A stretch of 64,000 nucleotides of DNA. It comes from Paenibacillus pedocola (GTDB lineage: Bacteria > Bacillota > Bacilli > Paenibacillales > Paenibacillaceae). This document shows, in pieces, positions 18,946-26,557 of this stretch (position 1 is the first letter of the stretch; every line of letters starts with the position of its first letter). The stretch covers positions 2,046,001 through 2,110,000 of the forward strand of contig NZ_CP134223.1 of the NCBI RefSeq assembly GCF_031599675.1. Reading direction: 5' to 3'. A program made the position numbers and the translations under genes. A model generated the notes under the pieces. The model ran no database searches and was not told the origin of the DNA. It worked only from the letters and a program-made list of their open reading frames with translations.

Positions 18946-19509
18946 ATGGCGATTTATACGCGTACGGGAGATAAAGGAGAGACATCGGTGATCGGCGGCC
19001 GGGTAGGCAAGGATGATGTCCGCGTCGAGGCTTACGGCACGATCGATGAGCTGAACAGCTTTGTAGGGCAGGCCCGCAGCCTGATGGAGGATGACAGATT
19101 CACCGATGTGCGTGAGCAGCTGCTGGAGATTCAGCATGAGCTGTTTGACTGCGGCTCGGATCTGGCTTTTGTGAAGCTGAGCGAGAATAAATTCAAGGTC
19201 AAAAGCGAAATGGCAGAGCGGCTGGAAGGCTGGATTGATCAGCTCCAGGCGGAGAATCCGGTACTGGAACGTTTCATCCTGCCGGGCGGAAGCCATTTAT
19301 CTTCTGTGCTCCATGTCTGCCGTACAGTCTGCCGGCGTGCGGAACGGCGTGCGGTTACCCTCGGGCGGAGTGCGGATATCAATCCGGAGGCGGTCATCTA
19401 CCTGAACCGGCTGTCGGACTATTTCTTTGCGCTCGCACGGACGGCAAATACACGGCTGGGGATTGCTGACGTAGAATATGTGCGCAGTAAAAAGGTGTTC
19501 CGCAACTAA
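18946..19509 (+). CDS. Cob(I)yrinic acid a,c-diamide adenosyltransferase, PduO type
   Basis: 187 residues from ATG 18946 behind GGGGGAGGAAGAG. The ATP-binding N-terminal motif is TRTGDKGETSVIGG, followed by DELNSFVGQ. The C-terminal part has the conserved VCRTVCRRAERR and YLNRLSDYFFALAR. This enzyme transfers the adenosyl group of ATP to cob(I)alamin to make coenzyme B12. It fits a cell that makes or salvages B12, as the riboswitch-controlled cobalamin operon at 60 kb confirms. The next gene starts 2 bp after its stop. Confidence 0.95.
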   Translation: MAIYTRTGDKGETSVIGGRVGKDDVRVEAYGTIDELNSFVGQARSLMEDDRFTDVREQLLEIQHELFDCGSDLAFVKLSENKFKVKSEMAERLEGWIDQLQAENPVLERFILPGGSHLSSVLHVCRTVCRRAERRAVTLGRSADINPEAVIYLNRLSDYFFALARTANTRLGIADVEYVRSKKVFRN

Positions 19510-19510
19510 C

Positions 19511-20551
19511 ATGAGCAGCTATTATTCACCGATTACGTATATAGTGCCGCCGCAGGAAGACGGCTGGCTGCTTAAAACCATCCTGCAGAAGCGGATGGAT
19601 GTCTCCCGCAAGCTGCTGTCCCGGCTCAAGATGACCGAGCAGGGCATCATGCTGAACGGGGAACGTGTCTACATCAGTGTCCGGGTAAGCAGCGGAGACC
19701 GGGTGGAAATCCGCATGGAACAGGAAACGTCAGAGGATATTTTGCCGCAGGATATTCCCTTTGACATTCTGTATGAGGATGAGCATCTGCTGGTGGTGAA
19801 TAAAGCCGCAGGCATCATTGTGCACCCGACTCACGGACATTATACGGATACGCTGGCGAACGGAGTGGTTCATTACTGGGCGGCAAAAGGGGAGCAATAC
19901 CGCTTCCGTCCGGTCCACCGCCTGGATCAGGAAACCTCCGGAGTGCTGGTGATTGCCAAGAACCCTTACAGCCACCAGCATATTTCCGAGCAGATGATTG
20001 CCGGCACGGTAGACAAGCGATACGCCGCCTTCGTGCACGGCGTGCCTGCGCTTCCTGCGGGTGATATCGACGGCCCGATTGACCGGGACCCGGCAGAGCC
20101 GCACCGGCGGATCGTGACGCCGGACGGATATCCTTCCTTGACCCGGTACGAGGTCAAGGAGTTTTTCCCGGGCCGCGCAGCCCGGGTCGAGCTGAAGCTG
20201 GAGAGCGGACGCACCCATCAGATCCGGGTGCATATGAGCTCGATCGGCTGCCCGCTGATCGGCGACGGCATGTACCGCCACCAGCTGTACGGCCGGGGGC
20301 CGGTTGAGGCGGAGCTGGAGGCAGAACTGTTGCCTCCAGCAGAGGACGGGCTGACGCCGGAGGAAGCGGCGCAGCTTGCCCGGATCGCTGAGCTGGATGC
20401 GGCAATCCCGCGCCAGGCGCTGCACGCGGTGCGGCTCTCGTTCAAGCACCCGGTAGGGCTTGCCGAGCTGGTCTTCGAAGCGCCGCTGCCGCCTGATATG
20501 GCGCTGCTGCAGCAGAAGCTGCGGCAGGAAGCAGGGGCGGAAGCGGAGTGA
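19511..20551 (+). CDS. RluD-family pseudouridine synthase
   Basis: 346 residues from ATG 19511, one base after the stop of the adenosyltransferase gene. An N-terminal S4-like region (ISVRVSSGDRVEIRM) precedes the catalytic domain with RPVHRLDQETSGVLVIAKN, where the Asp is the catalytic residue, and RTHQIRVHMSS. An insertion of about 45 residues rich in Glu, Ala and Pro (residues 260-300) separates the two last conserved blocks; such inserts are seen in Paenibacillus relatives. It modifies uridines in rRNA or tRNA; the exact target cannot be told. Confidence 0.92.
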   Translation: MSSYYSPITYIVPPQEDGWLLKTILQKRMDVSRKLLSRLKMTEQGIMLNGERVYISVRVSSGDRVEIRMEQETSEDILPQDIPFDILYEDEHLLVVNKAAGIIVHPTHGHYTDTLANGVVHYWAAKGEQYRFRPVHRLDQETSGVLVIAKNPYSHQHISEQMIAGTVDKRYAAFVHGVPALPAGDIDGPIDRDPAEPHRRIVTPDGYPSLTRYEVKEFFPGRAARVELKLESGRTHQIRVHMSSIGCPLIGDGMYRHQLYGRGPVEAELEAELLPPAEDGLTPEEAAQLARIAELDAAIPRQALHAVRLSFKHPVGLAELVFEAPLPPDMALLQQKLRQEAGAEAE

Positions 20552-20600
20552 GCCTCAGGGGTAACGGTAGGCCGACTCGGAATCCATCAAGCAGGGTTGA

Positions 20601-20792
20601 CTAAGTGGAATTTCTGCCACTAATCAGAGTCTATTAAGCGTCTGGAGAGCATTAGGCGGAAAAAGGCCATCTATTTTTAACTATCTGCCTGATACAGAGG
20701 GAATTCACCTGAATTAGTTGGAGGATTTCCCGCTAGATCTCCCTATGGAGCGAATCTAAGCGAATTTGGTGGACAATTTCCACCTAGTTACC
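20601..20792. repeat. Degenerate intergenic repeat, about four units
   Basis: The 330-bp gap 20552-20881 holds no gene. Four similar pieces of the form AGTGGAnnATTTCCnCCTA recur at roughly 50-60 bp spacing: GTGGAATTTCTGCCACTA near 20605, GGCGGAAAAAGGCCATCTA near 20655, TTGGAGGATTTCCCGCTAG near 20718 and GGTGGACAATTTCCACCTAG near 20768. Each is weakly palindromic. The function is unknown. Confidence 0.5.
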
Positions 20793-20881
20793 AAATCTAT
20801 CGCGGCGCGAATCTTACTTGGAGCCAAAGGCCATTCAACCGGGTTAGTTTCAGTCTTAACTTAATACCGAAGGAGTCAGTT

Positions 20882-21247
20882 ATGAGTCACTTAAAAGTCT
20901 ATCAATACCCGAAATGCAGCACATGCCGGAGTGCAGTGAAATGGCTGAAGGATCAGGGCCATGAGCTGGAACTGCAGCATATTGCCGAGCAGCCGCCTAC
21001 AGTAGAGGAGCTGCGTGTGCTGGTGGCGAACAGCGGACTTCCGCTGAAGAAGTTTTTTAATACAAGCGGGGAAGTTTATAAGGAACTTGGGCTGAAGGAC
21101 AAGCTGGCGGGTCTCAGTGAAGATGAACAGCTTGAGTTGCTGTCCAGCCACGGAATGCTGATCAAACGTCCGGTAGTGACAGACGGCAAGAAAGTCACCG
21201 TCGGCTTTAAAGAAGAACAATACGGCGAAGCCTGGAGCAACGCCTAA
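20882..21247 (+). CDS. ArsC/Spx-family protein (YusI-like)
   Basis: 121 residues, AAGGAG-type ribosome binding site. The thioredoxin-like redox site CSTC sits in YPKCSTCRSAVKWL, and the rest (LPLKKFFNTSGEVYKEL, MLIKRPVVTDGK) follows the arsenate-reductase-like family. The Spx subgroup binds RNA polymerase, while YusI-type proteins have unknown roles. The IKRPVV motif is shared by both. It lies 28 bp upstream of the interrupted exonuclease gene, probably in one operon. Confidence 0.88.
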   Translation: MSHLKVYQYPKCSTCRSAVKWLKDQGHELELQHIAEQPPTVEELRVLVANSGLPLKKFFNTSGEVYKELGLKDKLAGLSEDEQLELLSSHGMLIKRPVVTDGKKVTVGFKEEQYGEAWSNA

Positions 21248-21275
21248 TCTGATTGAATATAAGGAGAGGTTACAC

Positions 21276-21521
21276 ATGAGTTCAGCAACAACGGGCCGGG
21301 TAATGATCGTCGATGGAATGGCTCTGCTGTTCCGGGCCTTTTATGCAACCTCGTATGGAGGATATATCCGCAAGACAAAGGCCGGTCTGCCGACCAATGC
21401 GGTGTACGGGTTTTTGCAGTATTTTTTCGACGCGGTGAGCACGTTCGAGCCTTCCCATGTTGTCTGCTGCTGGGATATGGGCAAAGGCACCTTCCGCACC
21501 GAGAAGTATGACGGTTATAAG
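21276..21521 (+). pseudogene. ypcP: YpcP-type 5'-3' exonuclease, N-terminal 82 codons (split by island)
   Basis: The start follows AAGGAGAGG. The first 82 codons are intact and typical (VMIVDGMALLFRAFYAT, GLPTNAVYGFLQYFFDAV, CCWDMG). After the Lys codon at 21519-21521 the host sequence ends and unrelated AT-rich DNA begins, giving eleven foreign codons and a stop at 21552. The remainder of the gene resumes at 55588. In Bacillus this stand-alone FEN-like nuclease overlaps the Pol I 5' nuclease in removing RNA primers and flaps. The fragment lacks most of the metal-binding residues and should be inactive. Confidence 0.95.
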
Positions 21522-21646
21522 TCGTCTCTACCTATAACTGAAGTAATGAAGTGAAAACAAGTCGTAAGGTTGGATTGAAGAGTGATAGAGAGAGCTTCTG
21601 AAGCTGTTTTTATAATAAATTACTTTATATTTATAAAGAGAGGAAT

Positions 21647-21675
21647 TTGACAGAGAGCGAAAAAAGAATTAAAAT
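21647..21675 (+). promoter_or_regulatory. Strong promoter of the recombinase operon
   Basis: TTGACA at 21647-21652, a 17-bp spacer, and TAAAAT at 21670-21675, close to the sigma-A consensus. The transcript would start near 21682 and pass a long hairpin before the first recombinase start at 21873. Confidence 0.75.
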
Positions 21676-21777
21676 CCTTAATTAGGCGGAAGTTATATAT
21701 CATAATTAATGAACTACTGCTTGTAATAGAATTGAGGAATAGATCTTTCTATTAGTATATTGTTCCCGTCATGCGAT

Positions 21778-21844
21778 AGGAACTCTGTTGACGCAGGTTT
21801 AACCAGTGCGCTGGTTAAACTTGCCCCAATAGGGTTCCTTTTTA
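21778..21844 (+). terminator. Long leader hairpin with U-tract, attenuator or insulator
   Basis: Two 29-base arms (21778-21806 and 21811-21839) pair almost fully around the loop TGCG. The inner 14 bp have one G-U pair, there is one 2x2 mismatch, and the outer 13 bp have G-U pairs. TTTTTATTTT follows. It lies between the recombinase promoter and the first recombinase gene. It could stop read-through from the host operon or hold recombinase expression low. Which of the two cannot be told from sequence. Confidence 0.7.
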
Positions 21845-21872
21845 TTTTGCATAAAAGGTGGTGTGGGATTAA

Positions 21873-23231
21873 ATGAGAAGTGTTATAGAGATGAGAGTTA
21901 GTCCTGAAATAGAGTTTGGCTATGAGTGCCAATTCATAAAAGAAGAAAAAAAGATTTATGGATTAATAGTGCTTCGGTCCAAGTTGAATAAGAAAGAGTA
22001 TGTGGTGAGTAGTGTTACACAATTCTTAGCTGAAGAATATATCTGTGTTCATACAGATACCGAAAGAAAGAGGGCCTATCAGCTGATACGGTTTCTAAAT
22101 TTTTTATTACAAGAAAAGGAGATAAGGTCATTTGCAGAATTAGAAAAATATCATGGAACGGAGTTCTTAAATAGTTTAGGAAGGGATCCAAATAAAATTG
22201 GGAAAACCGCAATAGAATCCTACGAGTTTGTTTTATTCAGATTCTATATGTTTCTGATTAACAAAGGGGTATTAAGGGAAGAAATGACTAGAATATTTCT
22301 AAAGGATTCAATAACCGGTACAAGAAAAATAAATCCCTTTGGAGTTAGTTATCCCGAAGAGAGGAGGCGAGCGTTACTTCATGATATTCCTGAAGTGTAT
22401 CTGCCATTATTCCTTAAAATTGCAGAGAAGATAGCAAAGCCAATAGCATTGGGGGTTTACTTGCAAATATATGGTGGAATACGAGTCTCCGAGACGGTTT
22501 CCTTGTGTTTAGAGGATACCCGTCTAATGGGCATAGGTGGTGAATATGGTTTTCAAATAGATATTAAAAACGGCTCTATCGAACGCACTGATATAAAAAA
22601 CCATGCGATTAGTACTGTGAAAAAGGTGCGTACACAACATGTAGACCCTATTGATCCATTTTCGAACCACAACACAGGTCTACGATTATATTATGAGCAT
22701 ATCGAGCTTTATTACTGTAAAGATGCTTTGTTTGTTAATCCCTCTAATTCAAAATATGTAGGAAAAGCAATGACTAGGAAAAATTATGCACGTTATTTTA
22801 ATAAAGTGAGGGATGAGTTTTGTAAGCAGTTAATGAACTCCAACAGTGCGAGAGAGAGAGAATATGGGGCATATTTGTCAAGGATGAATTGGTCAACACA
22901 TATTTGTCGTGGAATATTTACTAATATGAAAGCACGAACACTAAAGAATGCTTTTCAAGTTCAATATGCTAGAGGAGATGGGACCCTTGAAGCTGCGATA
23001 TCATATTATGAGAAAGCTCAATTGATAAAACATCAACGTGAGGCTAGCTTCAATCAGACTGAATTCGTTAGAGATCTAGCTGAACGAAGCAGGTTTAACA
23101 AGGAGGAATTAAAGTATGCAATTTCTGAAGCGAAGCAAGTTGTTTTGATGGAGAGTGGCCATGAAGACTTTGGGGATGATAATGCAGGAGAGATGATTTA
23201 TGAAGACTCCGTTTATGATGAAATATTTTAA
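21873..23231 (+). CDS. Tyrosine recombinase A
   Basis: 452 residues. An N-terminal SAM-like core-binding region (about 50-150) precedes the catalytic domain. Catalytic Arg I sits near residue 203 in GGIRVSE, the H-x-x-R box near 342 in THICRGIF, and the likely nucleophile Tyr near 377 in ISYYEKA. It heads an operon of three recombinases, corresponding in position to TnpA of Tn554. AT-rich codon use differs from the backbone. Role: strand exchange during excision and integration of the island. Confidence 0.88.
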   Translation: MRSVIEMRVSPEIEFGYECQFIKEEKKIYGLIVLRSKLNKKEYVVSSVTQFLAEEYICVHTDTERKRAYQLIRFLNFLLQEKEIRSFAELEKYHGTEFLNSLGRDPNKIGKTAIESYEFVLFRFYMFLINKGVLREEMTRIFLKDSITGTRKINPFGVSYPEERRRALLHDIPEVYLPLFLKIAEKIAKPIALGVYLQIYGGIRVSETVSLCLEDTRLMGIGGEYGFQIDIKNGSIERTDIKNHAISTVKKVRTQHVDPIDPFSNHNTGLRLYYEHIELYYCKDALFVNPSNSKYVGKAMTRKNYARYFNKVRDEFCKQLMNSNSAREREYGAYLSRMNWSTHICRGIFTNMKARTLKNAFQVQYARGDGTLEAAISYYEKAQLIKHQREASFNQTEFVRDLAERSRFNKEELKYAISEAKQVVLMESGHEDFGDDNAGEMIYEDSVYDEIF

Positions 23232-23248
23232 ATGATTGAGGTGTTAGT

Positions 23249-26200
23249 GTGAACGAGCATAACAAAAAATATTATACTCCTTATTTAGCGGCAAAACGTA
23301 TTGGAATACCAGAGAAAGCATTGATGCAATGGATATGGTTGGGGAAAATACCGGAAAGTTATTATTATCAGAGTAAAAATGGATCCGTTTTTTTAAAAAA
23401 GTCATATATTGATCAATTGGACGCCTCTATATTTTCATATGATATAAGGATATGCGAAAAAATCAACGATAAGTTTTATTTAACAAGAAAAGAAGTATAT
23501 GAATTCTATCAATTAAGTCAAAATGAACTTAAAACATTGAGAGATAAAAATATTTTTAAGTCGGATGAGTGCATCCTTTATTGTAGTAACTATTACTATT
23601 TTAGAGGTGCAATTGAAAGGATAATAAATAAAGATGCTGAAGTTACAGCAGATTATTACACAACAAAGGAAGTATCGAGTATTTTAAGAATCCCTGAACC
23701 AACATTATTTAACTGGAGGAAAATTGGTAAGATTCCGGAAGAGGATTGTTTTATCCATCGGAATCGTTGCTATTATAAAAAAGAAACTGTCCATAGGATG
23801 AAAAAAGAAAGAGATATGTTACATGAGGGAACTGAAAACTTCATATTTGCGCAAGATGTATGTGAGGTGTTTAATATTGCACCAACGACACTTATTTATT
23901 GGCGTGAAGTTGGTAGATTGTCTTCTAATGACTATGAAATTAGAAATGGTAAGTATTTTTACAAGGCGAGTAAAATAAAAGAGATAGCTGGAGAATTGGA
24001 GAGAATAAATTGTAATTATTATAAGGCTACAGAAGCATCAGAAATCTTGCAATTAAATATCAAGACTTTACGAAACTGGTGTAATCGCAGTGGTATTTTT
24101 ACTAGTTCTGACTATATCGTTTTTTTTGGTGATTACTATTATAAAAAAGATACAATCAACAAATTCTATGAGAAACAAGCAAATGAGTTAGTAGATTATT
24201 TCACTGCAAGGGAATTATCGGAACTTTATGGATTTGATGAAAATGCACTTTTCCATTGGATTAATAAGGGATTAATAACAGAGCATGATTGGAAAATTAC
24301 AACACTTAATTCAACTAAAAAATATTTCTATCGCCCTAAAATTCATAAGATTTTCTGTAGTCAATATAAAGTGAAAAAGTGTACATTTGATATTCGCTCA
24401 AAAACAGATTTACCGACCGAATTTAGGTTTTTATTATGCAAAAGTGAGATGTTGGAAATACTGCCCTTCAATATGAATGATTTTCTGAATATCTATGCTA
24501 AGGCTGGGTTAATCCAATTATATGAAGTTCGCATCGAGGAAGATGATGAGTATCTTGTAGATTTAATTTATTCATATTCAAATCTGCAACAAATTATTGA
24601 ATTCATTGATAAAGGTATTTCTCACTTTGAAGCATCGGATGTAATGCGACTAACTCACTCAGCAACGCGACATATATTTGCAAAATCTAATAAATTTGAA
24701 TCAGCAATGTTTACACATAAAGGTTGGGTCGTAGATAGAAAAAAATTTGAATCTTTCTTGAGTGAATATAAATGGGAGAATGTTGAAAATTTTGTCGATA
24801 ACTTTTCTAAACTTACATTTGATGAGCAACTACGTTTAAGAATTTCAATGGTACCCTACGATAATCAAAATGAGCAAACTGTTTATTGGTTCACCCAATT
24901 TTCATTAATAAAATTAGGAAATGTAAAAGGTGCAACTAGACAAAAACATAGTTTTTGTCTTCAAAGTACTTTGATATTAAGAAAGATACTTAGGTATCTT
25001 TCAAAAAAAGAGATTATGGATCTAACTGATGAAGAACTTAGAGAAATCGCATCAAAAGAGGAGATAACTGATCGAGAATATGCTAGCATTCGCTTATTTT
25101 GCGAATGGCTTCGTGAAGAAACCTTATGTAGATATCAAAATCCCCTTCCAAAGCTAAAAATCCAAAAAAATAAATCAGAGATTAAAGAATTATATGACCC
25201 TAATGAGTACTTGGTTTATTTTGAGTTCATGATGGATGTTGAAAGACATCTATTATATGCCTTAAACTCAAGGGATTATACTTCAGTTTGGGTATTTGTA
25301 GGAATGCACATGAATTCTGAATTTAGAGGCGGTGATATTGTCCGTCTACCAAAGGTGCCCCTTGAAACAATTGAAGTTTACTCGTTAGACTTTTTTCTCG
25401 ACAACCGTTTATCTGCTGTACAAGCGTCAAGCATAATTAAGCAAATGTCTGATTTTCTTAATGACATGGATTTTAATTCAAACAAAACAAACAGTCCCTA
25501 TATATTTCATGTTCACCCTGAGCATGTATATTGTATGGCCACAGCCTTTGTTATTGCAGAACTACATAGACGACAAACAATTGATAAAGATGACCTTCTA
25601 ATAAGGACTGGTAATAATAAAAGATTTAGAGAAATTTTAGCATTTGAAGTCAATAAAGAATTATTGAAATCATACAGAAAACAAATCAAGAACGATCCGG
25701 ATACTTTACCAAGTTTTGAATCTGTGAAGATGAATAGAAGTTTTATTACGTACATGTATCATGGAAATACCTTGAAAAATGTTCATCCGGAACTAGCTAC
25801 AATGTTCGTAAAAAGAATGAGGGGCCATAAAAAATCAAACACTACTGTCAACTATGTTTTGATGAATCATAAGGACGGTACACTTGACCAAGCTATTATG
25901 ACCTTATTCAGGCGTGATGGTTTTGGTTGGATTTTCGATACCTTATGTCAGTTGTTAACCAATGATGAATTGCAAACCCCAGCATTACGCACAGCAGAGA
26001 TTTCACAATTACAAAATAATCTAAGTCTATTTGACCTTGAGACAACAGCTGGTCTCCTTCTTTTGCAGCAAAAGAACGAAGTGATTATAAATTTATTAAC
26101 AAAAAACAAAGTGCAGATACGTGAATTTGCTTTGAAACTGTTTATGGGCCAACTACCTTCTAGAAAACCTGATTGCTATTGCTACAATGGGAAAGATGTT

Positions 26201-26557
26201 TGTTCTACACCAACTAAGGATTGTTACACATGCAAGTGGATAATCCCAAAGAAAAATGTTCTTACTACTTTAAGCTTGGAAATTAATCTATCTATCAGTC
26301 GAATATTAAACGAGAGTTTAGAACTGATAATAATAAAAGAAGTGAATAAAATTATTAAACTATTAATTCTTATCTCCGAAGCAATTCAATCCTTGGGGAA
26401 AGAAGTAGTGAACATCTATCTAGACTTGAATGAATTACGCGCAAAACTTGACTCTATAGATTTTTCTAAGTGGGAGAAGCGAGTTAATTCTATAACCAAT
26501 GAACACCTTAAGATAATGAATTCAAATAAAAATCTATACCTAGGTGGAGAATTGTAA
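23249..26557 (+). CDS. Giant tyrosine recombinase B with six N-terminal HTH-like repeats
   Basis: 1102 residues, GTG start 17 bp behind recombinase A. Residues 8-56, 76-125, 136-185, 198-246, 257-306 and 317-368 are six repeats of about 60 residues. Each has the pattern YYT..EVS..L.I...TL..W...GKI followed by an aromatic YYYKK strand, resembling MerR/excisionase winged helices. A recombinase domain follows, with Arg I in SEFRGGDIVRLP (near 693) and KRMRGHKKSNTTVNYV near 853-870, holding the GH motif and likely Tyr. A cysteine cluster (CYCYNGKDVC and CYTC, near 975-1000) and a helical tail end the protein. TnpB of Tn554 is about 630 residues, so this one is much enlarged. Confidence 0.85.
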   Translation: MNEHNKKYYTPYLAAKRIGIPEKALMQWIWLGKIPESYYYQSKNGSVFLKKSYIDQLDASIFSYDIRICEKINDKFYLTRKEVYEFYQLSQNELKTLRDKNIFKSDECILYCSNYYYFRGAIERIINKDAEVTADYYTTKEVSSILRIPEPTLFNWRKIGKIPEEDCFIHRNRCYYKKETVHRMKKERDMLHEGTENFIFAQDVCEVFNIAPTTLIYWREVGRLSSNDYEIRNGKYFYKASKIKEIAGELERINCNYYKATEASEILQLNIKTLRNWCNRSGIFTSSDYIVFFGDYYYKKDTINKFYEKQANELVDYFTARELSELYGFDENALFHWINKGLITEHDWKITTLNSTKKYFYRPKIHKIFCSQYKVKKCTFDIRSKTDLPTEFRFLLCKSEMLEILPFNMNDFLNIYAKAGLIQLYEVRIEEDDEYLVDLIYSYSNLQQIIEFIDKGISHFEASDVMRLTHSATRHIFAKSNKFESAMFTHKGWVVDRKKFESFLSEYKWENVENFVDNFSKLTFDEQLRLRISMVPYDNQNEQTVYWFTQFSLIKLGNVKGATRQKHSFCLQSTLILRKILRYLSKKEIMDLTDEELREIASKEEITDREYASIRLFCEWLREETLCRYQNPLPKLKIQKNKSEIKELYDPNEYLVYFEFMMDVERHLLYALNSRDYTSVWVFVGMHMNSEFRGGDIVRLPKVPLETIEVYSLDFFLDNRLSAVQASSIIKQMSDFLNDMDFNSNKTNSPYIFHVHPEHVYCMATAFVIAELHRRQTIDKDDLLIRTGNNKRFREILAFEVNKELLKSYRKQIKNDPDTLPSFESVKMNRSFITYMYHGNTLKNVHPELATMFVKRMRGHKKSNTTVNYVLMNHKDGTLDQAIMTLFRRDGFGWIFDTLCQLLTNDELQTPALRTAEISQLQNNLSLFDLETTAGLLLLQQKNEVIINLLTKNKVQIREFALKLFMGQLPSRKPDCYCYNGKDVCSTPTKDCYTCKWIIPKKNVLTTLSLEINLSISRILNESLELIIIKEVNKIIKLLILISEAIQSLGKEVVNIYLDLNELRAKLDSIDFSKWEKRVNSITNEHLKIMNSNKNLYLGGEL

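Noticed and set aside
21714..21932. Minus-strand reading frame of 72 codons across the leader hairpin
   Set aside because: No ribosome binding site, runs through the palindrome and overlaps the start of recombinase A; composition is not protein-like.
23249..24360. Repeated segments as a possible CRISPR-like or tandem DNA repeat
   Set aside because: The repetition is at protein level (six helix-turn-helix-like units); the DNA copies are too diverged for an array.
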